A DNA stretch of 64,000 bases, from contig NZ_LGCI01000002.1 of NCBI RefSeq assembly GCF_001281525.1, forward strand, positions 332,984-396,983, in the 5' to 3' direction. Below the pieces are notes generated by a model. It ran no database searches. It was not told the DNA's origin and worked only from the letters and a program-made list of their open reading frames with translations. Source of the stretch: Lysinibacillus macroides. GTDB taxonomy: Bacteria > Bacillota > Bacilli > Bacillales_A > Planococcaceae. Below are positions 7,750 through 16,173 of the stretch, one piece after another; positions within the stretch are counted from its first letter, which is position 1; each line of letters starts with the position of its first letter. A program made the position numbers and the translations under genes.

Positions 7750-9197
7750 GAGAGTATAAAATATTTTGTGTAAATGAATAAGACGACAAAAAAGGAAGAC
7801 CTTTTCTTGGTAGAATTAAGTCACCACAACCAATCCTAGAAAAGAGGTCTTCCCTATGAATCAGTTTACAACAGAAATCGTCGAGGCTCTAGTAAAAAAA
7901 CAAGATATTACTGAGGTTTTTCGTGCGCACTTAGAAGTAGCCGTGAATACGCTCCTGGCGACAGAGCTGACGATATTTTTAGATGACGAGAAATACGATC
8001 GAATGGGCTTTAACTCTGGCAATTCACGGAATGGCTCGTATTCCCGTACGCTACACACAGAATATGGTGATTTAAACATCCAGATTCCACGTGATCGCAA
8101 TGGAGAGTTTAAGCAACAGACGATCGCACCATATAAACGCTCAAACGACACGCTAGAATCCACAGTCATTCATCTCTTCCAAAAAGGGATTACGATGTCA
8201 GAAATTGCAGGATTAATTGAAAAAATGTATGGCCATCATTACACACCACAGACGATTTCGAATATAACAAAAGTGGTGACAGAACAGGTAGAAGCCTTTC
8301 ATAAACGTTCCTTAAACGCACGTTATGTCTGCGTTTATTTAGACGCAACGTATATTCCAGTGCGACGTGAAACAGTGTCCAAAGAAGCCGTTTATATCGC
8401 TGTTGGAATTCATGAGGACGGCTCAAAGGAAGTGCTGGCTTACACGATTGCGCCAACCGAATCTGCGTACAACTAGCAGGAACTTCTCGCTGAACTCAAA
8501 GAACGTGGGATCGAAGAAGTGCTTCTGTTTATTTCTGATGGCTTAAAAGGGATAGTAGACGCCATTTCTACGGTCTTTCCAAAAGCACAGTACCAAACAT
8601 GTCTCGTTCACGTAACACGCAATCTATCACATAAAGTTCGCGTAGAAGATCGCTCAGAAGTGTGCGAGGATTTCAAGACAATCTATCAAGCTGATACCAA
8701 AGAAGCTGGCCAAGATGCGTTGGATTCCTTCTGTTCAAAGTGGCAAAAAGCGTATCCAAAAGTGATGAAAACACTAAAGGAGAACGATCATTTACTAACG
8801 TTTTATAGCTTTCCCAAAGCCATTTGGCGTAGCATTTACTCAACGAATTTAATTGAGTCATTCAACAAGCCAATCAAGAAATACACAAAACGTAAGGAAC
8901 AATTCCCAAATGAAGAAGCGTTGGAACGATTCCTTGTTTCACAGTTCGAAGACGACAACCAACGCTTCGCCACACGTGGTCACATTGGATTTAATCAAGC
9001 CCGTGCTGAGTTACTAGCGATGTTTGAATCGCAAGAATCAGCAAGGGAATGAACAGCGCGAAATATTGTTTTTTAGAAGGGGTTAACCCTTCCTAAAAAA
9101 CAAAATCAATTCTTCGAACAAATGTAATTAAAATAAAAATGTGATGATCTACTCGAAAAGGTGGGATTGTCATTTACACAAAATTATTGACACTCCC
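7750..9197 (+). mobile_element. IS256-family insertion sequence, 1448 bp
   Basis: Imperfect 28-bp terminal inverted repeats match at 23 of 28 positions. The left end starts GAGAGTAT at 7750; the right end, read inward on the minus strand, starts GGGAGTGTC at 9197; both share TTTTGTGTAAATGA. The element is flanked by a perfect 8-bp target duplication ATTTTTAA (7742-7749 and 9198-9205), the size expected for IS256. A hairpin before the transposase (arms about 7793-7807 and 7837-7852) probably blocks read-in from outside, and a dyad at 9069-9100 follows the gene. The intact ends and target duplication point to a fairly recent insertion. Confidence 0.93.
7856..9052 (+). pseudogene. IS256-family transposase interrupted by an amber codon
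   Basis: The frame from the ATG at 7856 runs to 9052 (398 codons) with a single TAG at 8474-8476. The context ESAYN-stop-QELL corresponds to the family's ES..NWQELL, so a TGG Trp codon has become TAG. All DDE residues remain: Asp in YLDATYIPV, Asp in FISDGLKG, and Glu in NLIESFNKPIKK. The downstream half stays in the same frame with no other damage, so the mutation is recent or the stop is read through at low level. Without read-through it yields a 206-aa fragment lacking the second Asp and the Glu, so the copy should not transpose by itself. Confidence 0.92.
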
Positions 9198-9212
9198 ATT
9201 TTTAAAAAAGTA

Positions 9213-9241
9213 TTGAATATTATACAAATATTAGGTATATT
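9213..9241 (+). promoter_or_regulatory. Likely sigma-A promoter of the secreted-protein operon
   Basis: TTGAAT (9213-9218), exactly 17 bases, then TATATT (9236-9241). It lies just outside the IS256 target duplication. A perfect 7-bp inverted repeat GTAAATG/CATTTAC spans 9249-9272, overlapping the expected transcription start, and could be an operator. Part of it (TGTGTAAATGAA) also resembles the IS256 end. Confidence 0.5.
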
Positions 9242-9366
9242 TAATTGTGTAAATGAAATATATTACATTTACGAAAAATCTATAACCTCCCAGACCTCAC
9301 ATAAATATAACACTAAGTAAGACATCTCCTTTTTAAATTAAAATCACTAAAGAAAGGAAGAAATCA

Positions 9367-10089
9367 ATGAAAAAATTATTTACCTCTATCTTATCAGTAG
9401 TCTTATTATTTAGTATGGTGGGAAGTGTTTTCGCAGAAAGCAAGAAAGTTAATTATGAATACTCAAGTGCATTGGTAACAGCTGCCCAATTAGATGAAAT
9501 ATTCGTTGGAGCCGTTGGAGTGGATGGAGAATTTCTTGTTTTAGATCAGCAAAAAGCCATTAATAATGGTATTTCATCCGATAAAATAAAAGAAGCAGAA
9601 GAAAAAATTAAAGAGTATAATAAAATAACCAAAGACGTTCTAGTAATTTCACCCTTATTAACATTCGTTGGAAATCAAATTCAATTTGATGAAATAGCAG
9701 CAGAAAAAAAGGGTGTTTCAAAGGAACTCATAAATGCCACAAAAATCGATGTAGAAAAGATTAATAAAGCAGCAGCAGAGGGTATCGTTAATCTTGCCGC
9801 TTGTGGAGGAACAAATAAGTATGAAGATCGTTGGTATGGTTTTGATACATACTTCGATAGTTGTGTATCTAATCAAATTATTGGTTATTTGACAATTGGA
9901 GCAGGGATTACGACAATTGCTTCTCTAGTAACTGCGGCTATATCCCCTCCTGCGGGCATGGCTCTCGGAATTGCTGCTGGGTTACTTGGTATAGGAGTGG
10001 GTGCGTTAACAGTTGCTAATGCATATGGATGTGGTGTTTTAATAAGATGGAGTTTTGATAAGCCATTTTGGACAAGTTCACAATGTTAA
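9367..10089 (+). CDS. Secreted four-cysteine protein, possible antimicrobial-peptide precursor
   Basis: A 240-aa exported protein I cannot assign to a named family. A clear signal peptide covers residues 1-23 (MKKLFTSILS start, cleavage after VFA). Residues 24-140 are charged and helical, like a propeptide. The C-terminal 100 residues carry four Cys (146, 166, 222, and 240, the last residue), an aromatic segment CGGTNKYEDRWYGFDTYFD, and a Gly/Ala-rich hydrophobic stretch (about 171-218). This layout, signal-charged pro-region-disulfide-bonded hydrophobic C-terminus, resembles bacteriocin or SdpC-like toxin precursors. AAAGGAAG precedes the ATG. A small two-helix membrane protein follows at once, as immunity proteins often do. 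It is flanked by IS256 and IS3 elements. The function is inferred. Confidence 0.7.
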   Translation: MKKLFTSILSVVLLFSMVGSVFAESKKVNYEYSSALVTAAQLDEIFVGAVGVDGEFLVLDQQKAINNGISSDKIKEAEEKIKEYNKITKDVLVISPLLTFVGNQIQFDEIAAEKKGVSKELINATKIDVEKINKAAAEGIVNLAACGGTNKYEDRWYGFDTYFDSCVSNQIIGYLTIGAGITTIASLVTAAISPPAGMALGIAAGLLGIGVGALTVANAYGCGVLIRWSFDKPFWTSSQC

Positions 10090-10121
10090 TGAGTTAGTAA
10101 GTAAAGGAGCGAAAAACATAG

Positions 10122-10298
10122 ATGTCTGCGTTTCTACTAGCAAAAATACTTGCCGGTCTTGCGTTTGTGTTGGGGCTAATCATGGTTTTCTTCTTTAAAA
10201 CAAAGAAGAAGGAAGATAAAAAGTATCAAATTTATACACTTCTTCTTATCCTGTTTACTAACATTTGCATTTGGGTTGTGGCAGCAGCTAATTCTTAA
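10122..10298 (+). CDS. 58-aa two-helix membrane protein, possible immunity protein
   Basis: A small ORF starting MSAFLLAKILAG and ending WVVAAANS, with AAAGGAG 12 bases before the ATG. Two hydrophobic segments (about 3-25 and 38-55) are joined by a very basic loop FFKTKKKEDKKYQ, so by the positive-inside rule both ends face outward. It lies 32 bp after the secreted four-Cys protein and has no promoter of its own, which points to one operon. Size, topology and place fit an immunity or accessory protein for a bacteriocin-like product, but there is no sequence-level proof. The IS3-family element begins 26 bp after its stop. Confidence 0.65.
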   Translation: MSAFLLAKILAGLAFVLGLIMVFFFKTKKKEDKKYQIYTLLLILFTNICIWVVAAANS

Positions 10299-10323
10299 CG
10301 AAAAAAGAAAGGTGGATCTAATA

Positions 10324-11782
10324 TGGTACCTGTGGATAGGACACTTGAAAAAGAGTGTGCGATTCACAGGTATTTTTTATATACTAGACTTTCAAGAGAA
10401 AAAGGACAGAAAAGAGACAGCTATGAGTAAACAATTATTTTCACTCGAACAGATCAAACAATTACAAAAGAACCCACATGTATGGAAGGTAAGTGAACGT
10501 ACGATTACCTATTCCGATGCATTTAAAAGTCAATGTATTGATGAATATTTAGCAGGCAAAACACCTCGACAGATTTTTGAGGAATACGGCTTTGAGATTA
10601 AGGTGTTAGGTATGAAACGCGTTGAACAAGCCTCTTCTCGTTGGCGAAAAGCGTATGAAAAGAATGGCTTGATTGGACTAACAGATACCCGAAAAACGAG
10701 TTCCGGTAGACCATTAAAGCGTGAGTTAATGATGACAGAAATTTTAGAAAGACAAGCCGCACGTATTGAGCTATTAGAAGGCCAAGTGGAGATGCTAAAA
10801 AAGCTCGAAGCGACAGAAAGGAGGCTGTTAAACCACTGTCAAAAACTCAGCACTCATAAGATATTTCAGCTAATTTCCGATACACTCAATCTGTTTCCAT
10901 TTGAACGAATGGTAACTTATTTTGCACGCTCTTAAACGTCTCACGCTTGGGCTATTACAATTATTTAAAGACAAGTGAGGCGCGTGCAGCGAAAGAGCAG
11001 AATGATTTAGCCGCACGTGATTTCATCTTAAAAGCCTTTCATCGCCGTGGCTATAAGAAGGGCTCCCGTTCCATTAAAATGACGTTGGCGCACGACTTTG
11101 GCATCGTGATGAATCGCAAGAAGATCCAACGTATTATGCGAAAGTATGGAATTGTCTGCCCGCACCGCAAAGCGAATCCATATAAACAAATCGCGAAAGC
11201 AACGAAAGAACATCGTGTCGTGCCCAATAAACTACAGCGCCAATTTAAGCAAGGTATACCAGGAAAAATCCTATTAACGGACATTAGCTATCTTCCTTAC
11301 AACGGAACAATGGCTTATTTGTCGACAATCAAAGATGGCTCTACGAATGAAATTTTAGCGTATCATGTGTCAGACCGTATTACGTCAGACATTGCGACAA
11401 AAACCGTTGAAAAGCTGTTCCGTAATAGGCGTGTAAAACTACATCCAGAAGCCTTCATTCATTCAGATCAAGGCGTTCATTATACGAGCCCTAAATTTCA
11501 AAAGCTTTTAAACCACTATAAACTTGGTCAATCGATGTCACGTCGAGGGAACTGTTGGGACAATGCACCACAGGAATCCTTCTTCGGACATTTCAAAGAC
11601 GAGGTTGATTTCAGCATGGTCAAAACATTGGACGAACTACGCGCAAAAATTGATCACTACATGGTCTATTACAACAACTATCGTTATCAATGGCATCTAA
11701 AAAAGATGGCTCCTGTCCAATACAGAAACCACCTTTTAGCAGCTTAAACTCTTTTTTTAGTTTGTCCTTGACTTGGGTACCA
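10324..11782 (+). mobile_element. IS3-family insertion sequence, 1459 bp
   Basis: The ends are TGGTACC (10324) and GGTACCA (11782), the 5'-TG...CA-3' ends of IS3 elements. Inside, both ends share AGGACA-type and AAAAAGAGT blocks, giving imperfect inverted repeats of roughly 35 bp. It contains a two-frame transposase. No convincing 3-5 bp target duplication is seen (left flank CTAATA, right flank CTTTAA), so the insertion may be old or one flank rearranged. The left end lies 25 bp after the small membrane-protein gene and the right end 14 bp before the repeated terminator sequence. Confidence 0.88.
10423..11747 (+). pseudogene. IS3-family transposase in two frames (OrfA-like and DDE OrfB)
   Basis: The first frame starts at the ATG at 10423 (MSKQLFSLEQ), has an HTH and a coiled coil with the usual leucine pattern, and stops at 10933-10935. 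The second frame, from about 10923, carries the rve/DDE domain: Asp in LLTDISYLP, Asp in FIHSDQGVHYTS, and Glu in NAPQESFFGHFK. Homology passes from frame one (FERMVTYF) straight into frame two (LNVSRLGYYNYL) at the TTTT run at 10920-10923, so the join is there. It could be a one-base deletion in a single-ORF transposase or a -1 frameshift. An A6G heptamer at 10797-10803 exists, but its -1 frame ends within 20 codons. Confidence 0.8.
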
Positions 11783-11795
11783 CTTTAAAGATTGA

Positions 11796-11816
11796 TCGAT
11801 TAATGATCATTCTTTT
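11796..11816. repeat. Second copy of the 21-bp terminator sequence
   Basis: Matches 7435-7455 at 20 of 21 positions in the same orientation (CGATTAATGA[C/T]CATTC). Here it covers the end of the ATP-grasp gene and forms a weaker hairpin that probably terminates it. The two copies bracket the 4.3-kb stretch carrying the GNAT remnant, both IS elements and the secreted-protein operon. Confidence 0.8.
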
Positions 11817-12964
11817 TCTAGTTGCGCCTCAAGTTGCTCAATCTCCTCTAGTGTATCTGCATACCAAATACCAACAAATCTACTGGCAACAGGCTCCTCA
11901 AAATAATCACCATCATAGAAGGATAATGGCAATAGCACCCCTTGCTCAATAAATGCTGTGATGGTTTGATAGAAATCAGCATTTTTCTGAGGAGTTGGTG
12001 CTGCATAAGAGGCAAACTTATTAATAGGCTTACCTAAAGCATCATGGAACATCAGCATAGAAGTAGAGCCATTCTGACGGAAATTTAAGTCGATTGCCTG
12101 AACATCGCCAGCCTCTGTAACAATTAAATCAAATCCTGCTACACCTACAAAGCCCTCTGCAACGCCACGTTCCATAATATGACGCCCCGCTTGAATGACC
12201 TTTTCAGGCACTTTTTCGACCATAATATTACCTTCATAAATACCATTATCATCGGTAATTTGCTGTGAAGCGCCTAAATATTGAATGCCCAGTTCCTCAC
12301 AATAAATAAATTGACAGCTATAATTATCCTTTGTCTGTAATAGTTCCTCAATAATGATGCTTTCTGTCTCTGTCATGCGAAATTGACGTAAGCCTTCGGT
12401 CAGCTCCTCTTTATTATGACAAATAATCACCCCGTACCCTCCTGAGGTTGGAGAATCGTCGCCTGGCTTCAAAACAACAGGTGGCTGCCAGTTTTTAATA
12501 GCATCTGAAAGTTTATACGTTTCCACATTTAAACGACTCGGGACAAATTTGCTATCAATTAAATGATCAATATATGCCTTTGTATTTAATTCATTAAATT
12601 TCTCAGCATCCATCCAATAGCATTGACGATCCATATGCTCAAAATCATGTATATATTGACAAACAATGGTCTTGCCCTCTGCACACCATGCTTGAAGCTG
12701 TGCTAGATATTCCTCCTCCGTCTCGTAGCTATAAGGCTGCTCAATCCATGGTAATCCTGCTAATTGATGAAGTTGCTGGGCTTTTTCTGTTTGTGTGGCT
12801 TGATGCACTAATACAGGAATATCCGCAATCGCTACTTCTCTCGCAGTTAAAGCATCTAGCTTATGGGGATTATCCAGCATCCATGGATTATCACTATAAG
12901 GTGTTCTTGGTGTATAGACAGCATTATCGCCGTAAATTTGTCTTAGTGTAAATTTTGGTTTCAA
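11807..12964 (-). CDS. ATP-grasp domain protein
   Basis: A 385-aa probable ATP-dependent carboxylate ligase. Residues about 125-345 form an ATP-grasp fold: VVLKPGDDSPTSGGYGV (ATP-binding Lys and Gly-rich loop), EGNIMVEKV, then EGFVGVAGFDLIV and VQAIDLNFRQNGS with the Mg-binding acidic/Asn residues. The first 120 residues look like a pre-ATP-grasp domain, with conserved DNPWMLDNPHKL. Substrates are unknown; amino-acid or peptide ligases are the nearest functional idea. It is monocistronic; its last codons overlap the repeated terminator sequence. It may once have been the direct convergent neighbour of the ABC permease gene before the island entered. Confidence 0.8.
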   Translation of the reverse strand: MKPKFTLRQIYGDNAVYTPRTPYSDNPWMLDNPHKLDALTAREVAIADIPVLVHQATQTEKAQQLHQLAGLPWIEQPYSYETEEEYLAQLQAWCAEGKTIVCQYIHDFEHMDRQCYWMDAEKFNELNTKAYIDHLIDSKFVPSRLNVETYKLSDAIKNWQPPVVLKPGDDSPTSGGYGVIICHNKEELTEGLRQFRMTETESIIIEELLQTKDNYSCQFIYCEELGIQYLGASQQITDDNGIYEGNIMVEKVPEKVIQAGRHIMERGVAEGFVGVAGFDLIVTEAGDVQAIDLNFRQNGSTSMLMFHDALGKPINKFASYAAPTPQKNADFYQTITAFIEQGVLLPLSFYDGDYFEEPVASRFVGIWYADTLEEIEQLEAQLEKE

Positions 12965-13074
12965 ATAGATTACCTTCTTTCAAGTTTTAGGTACTCTACC
13001 CTTCCCCCTATTTCTTTACACTTTTTAAAAGAAAAAACAGACTTAATAGGTGATTAAATTCCTTTAAAAACCAA

Positions 13075-13662
13075 TTAAACTGCGGATTGAACTAATAATT
13101 TTTGTAAATGCTTTTTCACCCGTGGCCATTTTTCTAGCGTAATACTATATATCACCGTATGCCGAGTCGTGCCATCTTTACGAATCATATGATTGCGTAA
13201 AACCCCCTCTTTTATCGCACCAATACGTTCAATTGCGTTTTGCGAGCGCCTATTATTATGATCTGTTTTGATTTGCACACGCCGTAGATAAAGCTGTTCA
13301 AAACAATATTGCAATAATAAATATTTACAATTTGTATTTATCGCTGTACGCCAATAGGCAGATGTTAGCCAGGTATAGCCGATTTCAAGACGCTGATGCT
13401 GCTCATCAATATTCATAAATCGAGTAGAGCCCACAATCTTGCCTGATTGTTTATCCACAATTACAAAGGGAAATTCTGTTTGTTGTTGTTTTGCCATTAA
13501 TGCCTTTTCCACAAAGTTATCCACATCTTTCCTTTTTTCAATGGTCATGGACATATAAGACCAAATTTCTGGATAACTCCCTGCCGTTAATAAGCCTGCG
13601 CTATCATTTAGTTCCAAAGGCTTTAATTTGACAATATCATTTTCTAGGGTAATAAATTCCAT
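13075..13662 (-). CDS. GNAT family N-acetyltransferase (RimJ/RimL type)
   Basis: A 195-aa acetyltransferase. It shows the N-terminal LKPLELNDSAGL, the central FVIVDKQSGKIVGSTRFMNID strand pair, EIGYTWLTSAYWRTAINTN (acetyl-CoA loop region), and VQIKTDHNNRRSQNAIERIGA, all typical of the RimJ/RimL/YdaF group. The C-terminus (RKDGTTRHTVIYSITLEKW) is shared with the fragment at 7471-7605. It is divergent from a MocR regulator 97 bp away, so that regulator may control it. The substrate may be a protein N-terminus or a small molecule; the sequence does not tell. Confidence 0.88.
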   Translation of the reverse strand: MEFITLENDIVKLKPLELNDSAGLLTAGSYPEIWSYMSMTIEKRKDVDNFVEKALMAKQQQTEFPFVIVDKQSGKIVGSTRFMNIDEQHQRLEIGYTWLTSAYWRTAINTNCKYLLLQYCFEQLYLRRVQIKTDHNNRRSQNAIERIGAIKEGVLRNHMIRKDGTTRHTVIYSITLEKWPRVKKHLQKLLVQSAV

Positions 13663-13759
13663 GATGCCTCACTCCTTTTTTGTCTATTAAACGATAAAAT
13701 TGATATGATGAATATAACCAATTTCTAAAAAATAAACCATATCAGAGGAGGTTTCCATT

Positions 13760-15121
13760 ATGGAGCTAGCCATTTTATTTACTGGAAAGTCACCGAAATA
13801 TATAGAAATTTATCAATCCATCAAGCAGGCTATTTTAACAAAAAAACTGCTTGCTCATGAACAATTGCCTTCTAAACGGACACTTGCTCAAACGCTGAAT
13901 GTAAGTGTACATACTATTAAGGAAGCCTATGAGCAATTGCTTGCAGAAGGCTATATTTACAGCAAGGAACGCGCTGGCTATTTTATCGCTCCCTTTGAGG
14001 TTGACTGGTTACAGCACAAACAGCAGCTTCCCTCTACACCCATGCCGTCCACACCAAACGATATTCAATTTGATTTTAATAATGGGCATGTGGATAACAA
14101 GGCTTTTCCTTATACTGTTTGGTATAAGTTAATAAAAAAGCATTTTACTGTGGATAATTTAACAATTAGCCCTTGGCAAGGAGAGGATGCCTTGAGAACT
14201 GAAATTGCCCGATATGTAGAACGTTCACGTGGTGTTACTTGTGATGCTTCACAAGTTTTTGTTTCTAGTGGCACACAAAGTCAGCTTCAGTTCCTTTGTC
14301 ACTTCTTTGGCTCAAAAACATGTGTAGGATTAGAGGAACCAGGCTTTAAACGAGTACGTGCGGTTTTACAGCAATGTGGTCTAGCCACTCAGGCGATTCC
14401 TGTGGACCATGCAGGCATCACGATTCCGTCAAAAGATATTCACCTATTATACACAACACCAGCCCATCAATTTCCTTTAGGTATGATTATGACCATGGAA
14501 AGACGAGCAGCATTATTACACTGGGCAAGCTTAAACCAAGCCTATATTATTGAGGATGACTATGATGCTGAATTTCGTTATAAGGGGCTTCCCATCCCCT
14601 CTTTAGCAAAATTGGATCAGCTTCAGCATGTGATTTATTTTGGGACATTTTCAAAAACATTGCTGCCTTCTCTACGAATTAGTTATATGGTTCTACCAAC
14701 ATCACTCGTAGCATCATTTACAGCCTTTTACCTTGAGCAAAAATCAGTGGTTTCAAAGGTAGATCAGCTTGTCTTAGCCGATTTTATGGCACAAGGACTA
14801 TTTGATAAGCATTTAGCCAAAATGCGAACCATTTATCGTAAAAAACAGCAAGCATTACTAACAGCGATTTCAGTCCATTTTTCAGCAGAGTTCCAAGTAA
14901 TTGGGGAAAAATCAGGGCTACATATTGTGATAAAGCTTCCTAACAGATTGTCAGAAGCAAGAGCTATCCAGCTTGCCGAAGAAATTGGGATTCATGTCTA
15001 CCCATGTGCTACCTCTTATCAGCACAAAACGAGTGAAGCAATGGTGATTATCGGCTATGGTGGACTAACGCTTCAGCAAATCAATGATGGCATTGCTCGC
15101 CTTGCTGCTGTTTGGCAATAG
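13760..15121 (+). CDS. MocR/PdxR-family regulator (GntR HTH plus aminotransferase domain)
   Basis: A PLP-dependent transcription factor of 453 aa. The N-terminal winged helix (about 10-78) has QLPSKRTLAQTLNVSVHTIKEAYEQL, the GntR recognition region. A type-I aminotransferase fold follows, with FVSSGTQSQLQ, IIEDDYDAEFRY and YFGTFSKTLLPSLR, where the Lys in SKTL would hold PLP. GAGGAGG precedes the ATG. It is divergent from the GNAT gene (shared 97-bp promoter region) and directly upstream of the aminoglycoside adenylyltransferase gene. MocR proteins often control a divergent neighbour, so the GNAT gene is the likely target. The ligand is unknown. Confidence 0.92.
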   Translation: MELAILFTGKSPKYIEIYQSIKQAILTKKLLAHEQLPSKRTLAQTLNVSVHTIKEAYEQLLAEGYIYSKERAGYFIAPFEVDWLQHKQQLPSTPMPSTPNDIQFDFNNGHVDNKAFPYTVWYKLIKKHFTVDNLTISPWQGEDALRTEIARYVERSRGVTCDASQVFVSSGTQSQLQFLCHFFGSKTCVGLEEPGFKRVRAVLQQCGLATQAIPVDHAGITIPSKDIHLLYTTPAHQFPLGMIMTMERRAALLHWASLNQAYIIEDDYDAEFRYKGLPIPSLAKLDQLQHVIYFGTFSKTLLPSLRISYMVLPTSLVASFTAFYLEQKSVVSKVDQLVLADFMAQGLFDKHLAKMRTIYRKKQQALLTAISVHFSAEFQVIGEKSGLHIVIKLPNRLSEARAIQLAEEIGIHVYPCATSYQHKTSEAMVIIGYGGLTLQQINDGIARLAAVWQ

Positions 15122-15156
15122 CTTCTGTTATATCAAAATTTAAAGGAGGAATTGAA

Positions 15157-16017
15157 GTGAGGAAAGAAAATGAACTAATTACACTTTTCGAAACTATTAT
15201 TATAGATGATGATCGAATTAGACTAGCTGTTCTTGAAGGTTCGAGAACTAATACAAATATTCCAAAAGATAACTTTCAAGATTACGATATTTCATTCTTT
15301 GTCACAGATATAGAGTCATATAAGAAAAGTGACCATTGGCTAAATGTATTTGGGGGCATAGTATTTATGCAAAAACCAGAAGCTATGGAGCTATACCCAG
15401 CAGAGTTAGGGAATTGGTTCAGCTATATTATGTATTTTAGCGATGGTATAAAGATAGATCTGACCTTGATTCCTTTAAACGAAGTAGACCAATATATAGC
15501 TGATTCAGATGGCTTAGTAGAAGTATTGATTGATAAAGATAAACGAATAAAGGAAAAAATTATTCCAAATGATACAAAATATTGGATTAAAAGGCCATCC
15601 GAGCGAGAGTTCGATGATTGCTGCAATGAGTTTTGGAATGTATCAGCTTATGTAGCAAAAGGCTTACTTAGAAAAGAGCTACTTTATGCATTGGATCATT
15701 TCAACCAAATTCTTCGACCTGAGCTTTTACGTATGATGTCATGGGATATTGGTATAAGAGAAGGCTGTCATTTCAGCGTAGGTAAGAACTATAAATTTAT
15801 TGGTAAATATCTTCCTGAAAAAGAATTAGAGAGACTGGTTCAAACCTTTTCCCTGGCTGGTTATAAAGTGACTTGGAATTCCTTTAACTTATGTTGTGAA
15901 ATGTTTAGATTTTATTCTAAAAAAGTCGCCTCTTTATTAAATTATACTTACCCTGATTATGATGAAAAAATGACGAATATCATCCAAAATATTTACATTA
16001 ATTTAAGTGAAAATTAA
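15157..16017 (+). CDS. aadK: Aminoglycoside 6-adenylyltransferase (AadK-like)
   Basis: A nucleotidyltransferase of 286 aa, the usual AadK length. It has LAVLEGSRTNTNIPKDNFQDYDISFFV, where Gly-Ser and the Asp pair form the NTP/metal site, then the conserved MYFSDGIKIDLTLIPL with the third acidic residue and WNVSAYVAKGLLRKELLYALDH in the helical C-terminus. The GTG at 15157 is chosen because AAAGGAGG stands 9 bases upstream and the length then fits. The enzyme adenylylates streptomycin in Bacillus; resistance here is predicted, not shown. It starts 35 bp after the MocR gene and could be co-transcribed with it. Confidence 0.9.
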   Translation: MRKENELITLFETIIIDDDRIRLAVLEGSRTNTNIPKDNFQDYDISFFVTDIESYKKSDHWLNVFGGIVFMQKPEAMELYPAELGNWFSYIMYFSDGIKIDLTLIPLNEVDQYIADSDGLVEVLIDKDKRIKEKIIPNDTKYWIKRPSEREFDDCCNEFWNVSAYVAKGLLRKELLYALDHFNQILRPELLRMMSWDIGIREGCHFSVGKNYKFIGKYLPEKELERLVQTFSLAGYKVTWNSFNLCCEMFRFYSKKVASLLNYTYPDYDEKMTNIIQNIYINLSEN

Positions 16018-16173
16018 TGAATATTAGGAAACCCAAATAATCCTTGAATTTCTGCATGTCATTGAATTATCTGCTCTTGCAATATGAAGTTGTTCGCTTT
16101 CATCACCAATGAAACTTTCCTGCTATTTTTTCGTATGTACAGTTAAATGAACAAGTAAGGGGATTTGATAACC

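Noticed and set aside
9245..9257. Extra IS256 end (TTGTGTAAATGAA) outside the element
   Set aside because: Only 12-13 bases match, and the target duplication places the true end at 9197. It is more likely half of the palindrome next to the promoter.
10797..10803. A6G slippery heptamer as the IS3 programmed frameshift site
   Set aside because: The -1 frame meets a stop within about 19 codons, and the family homology continues in the zero frame past this point.
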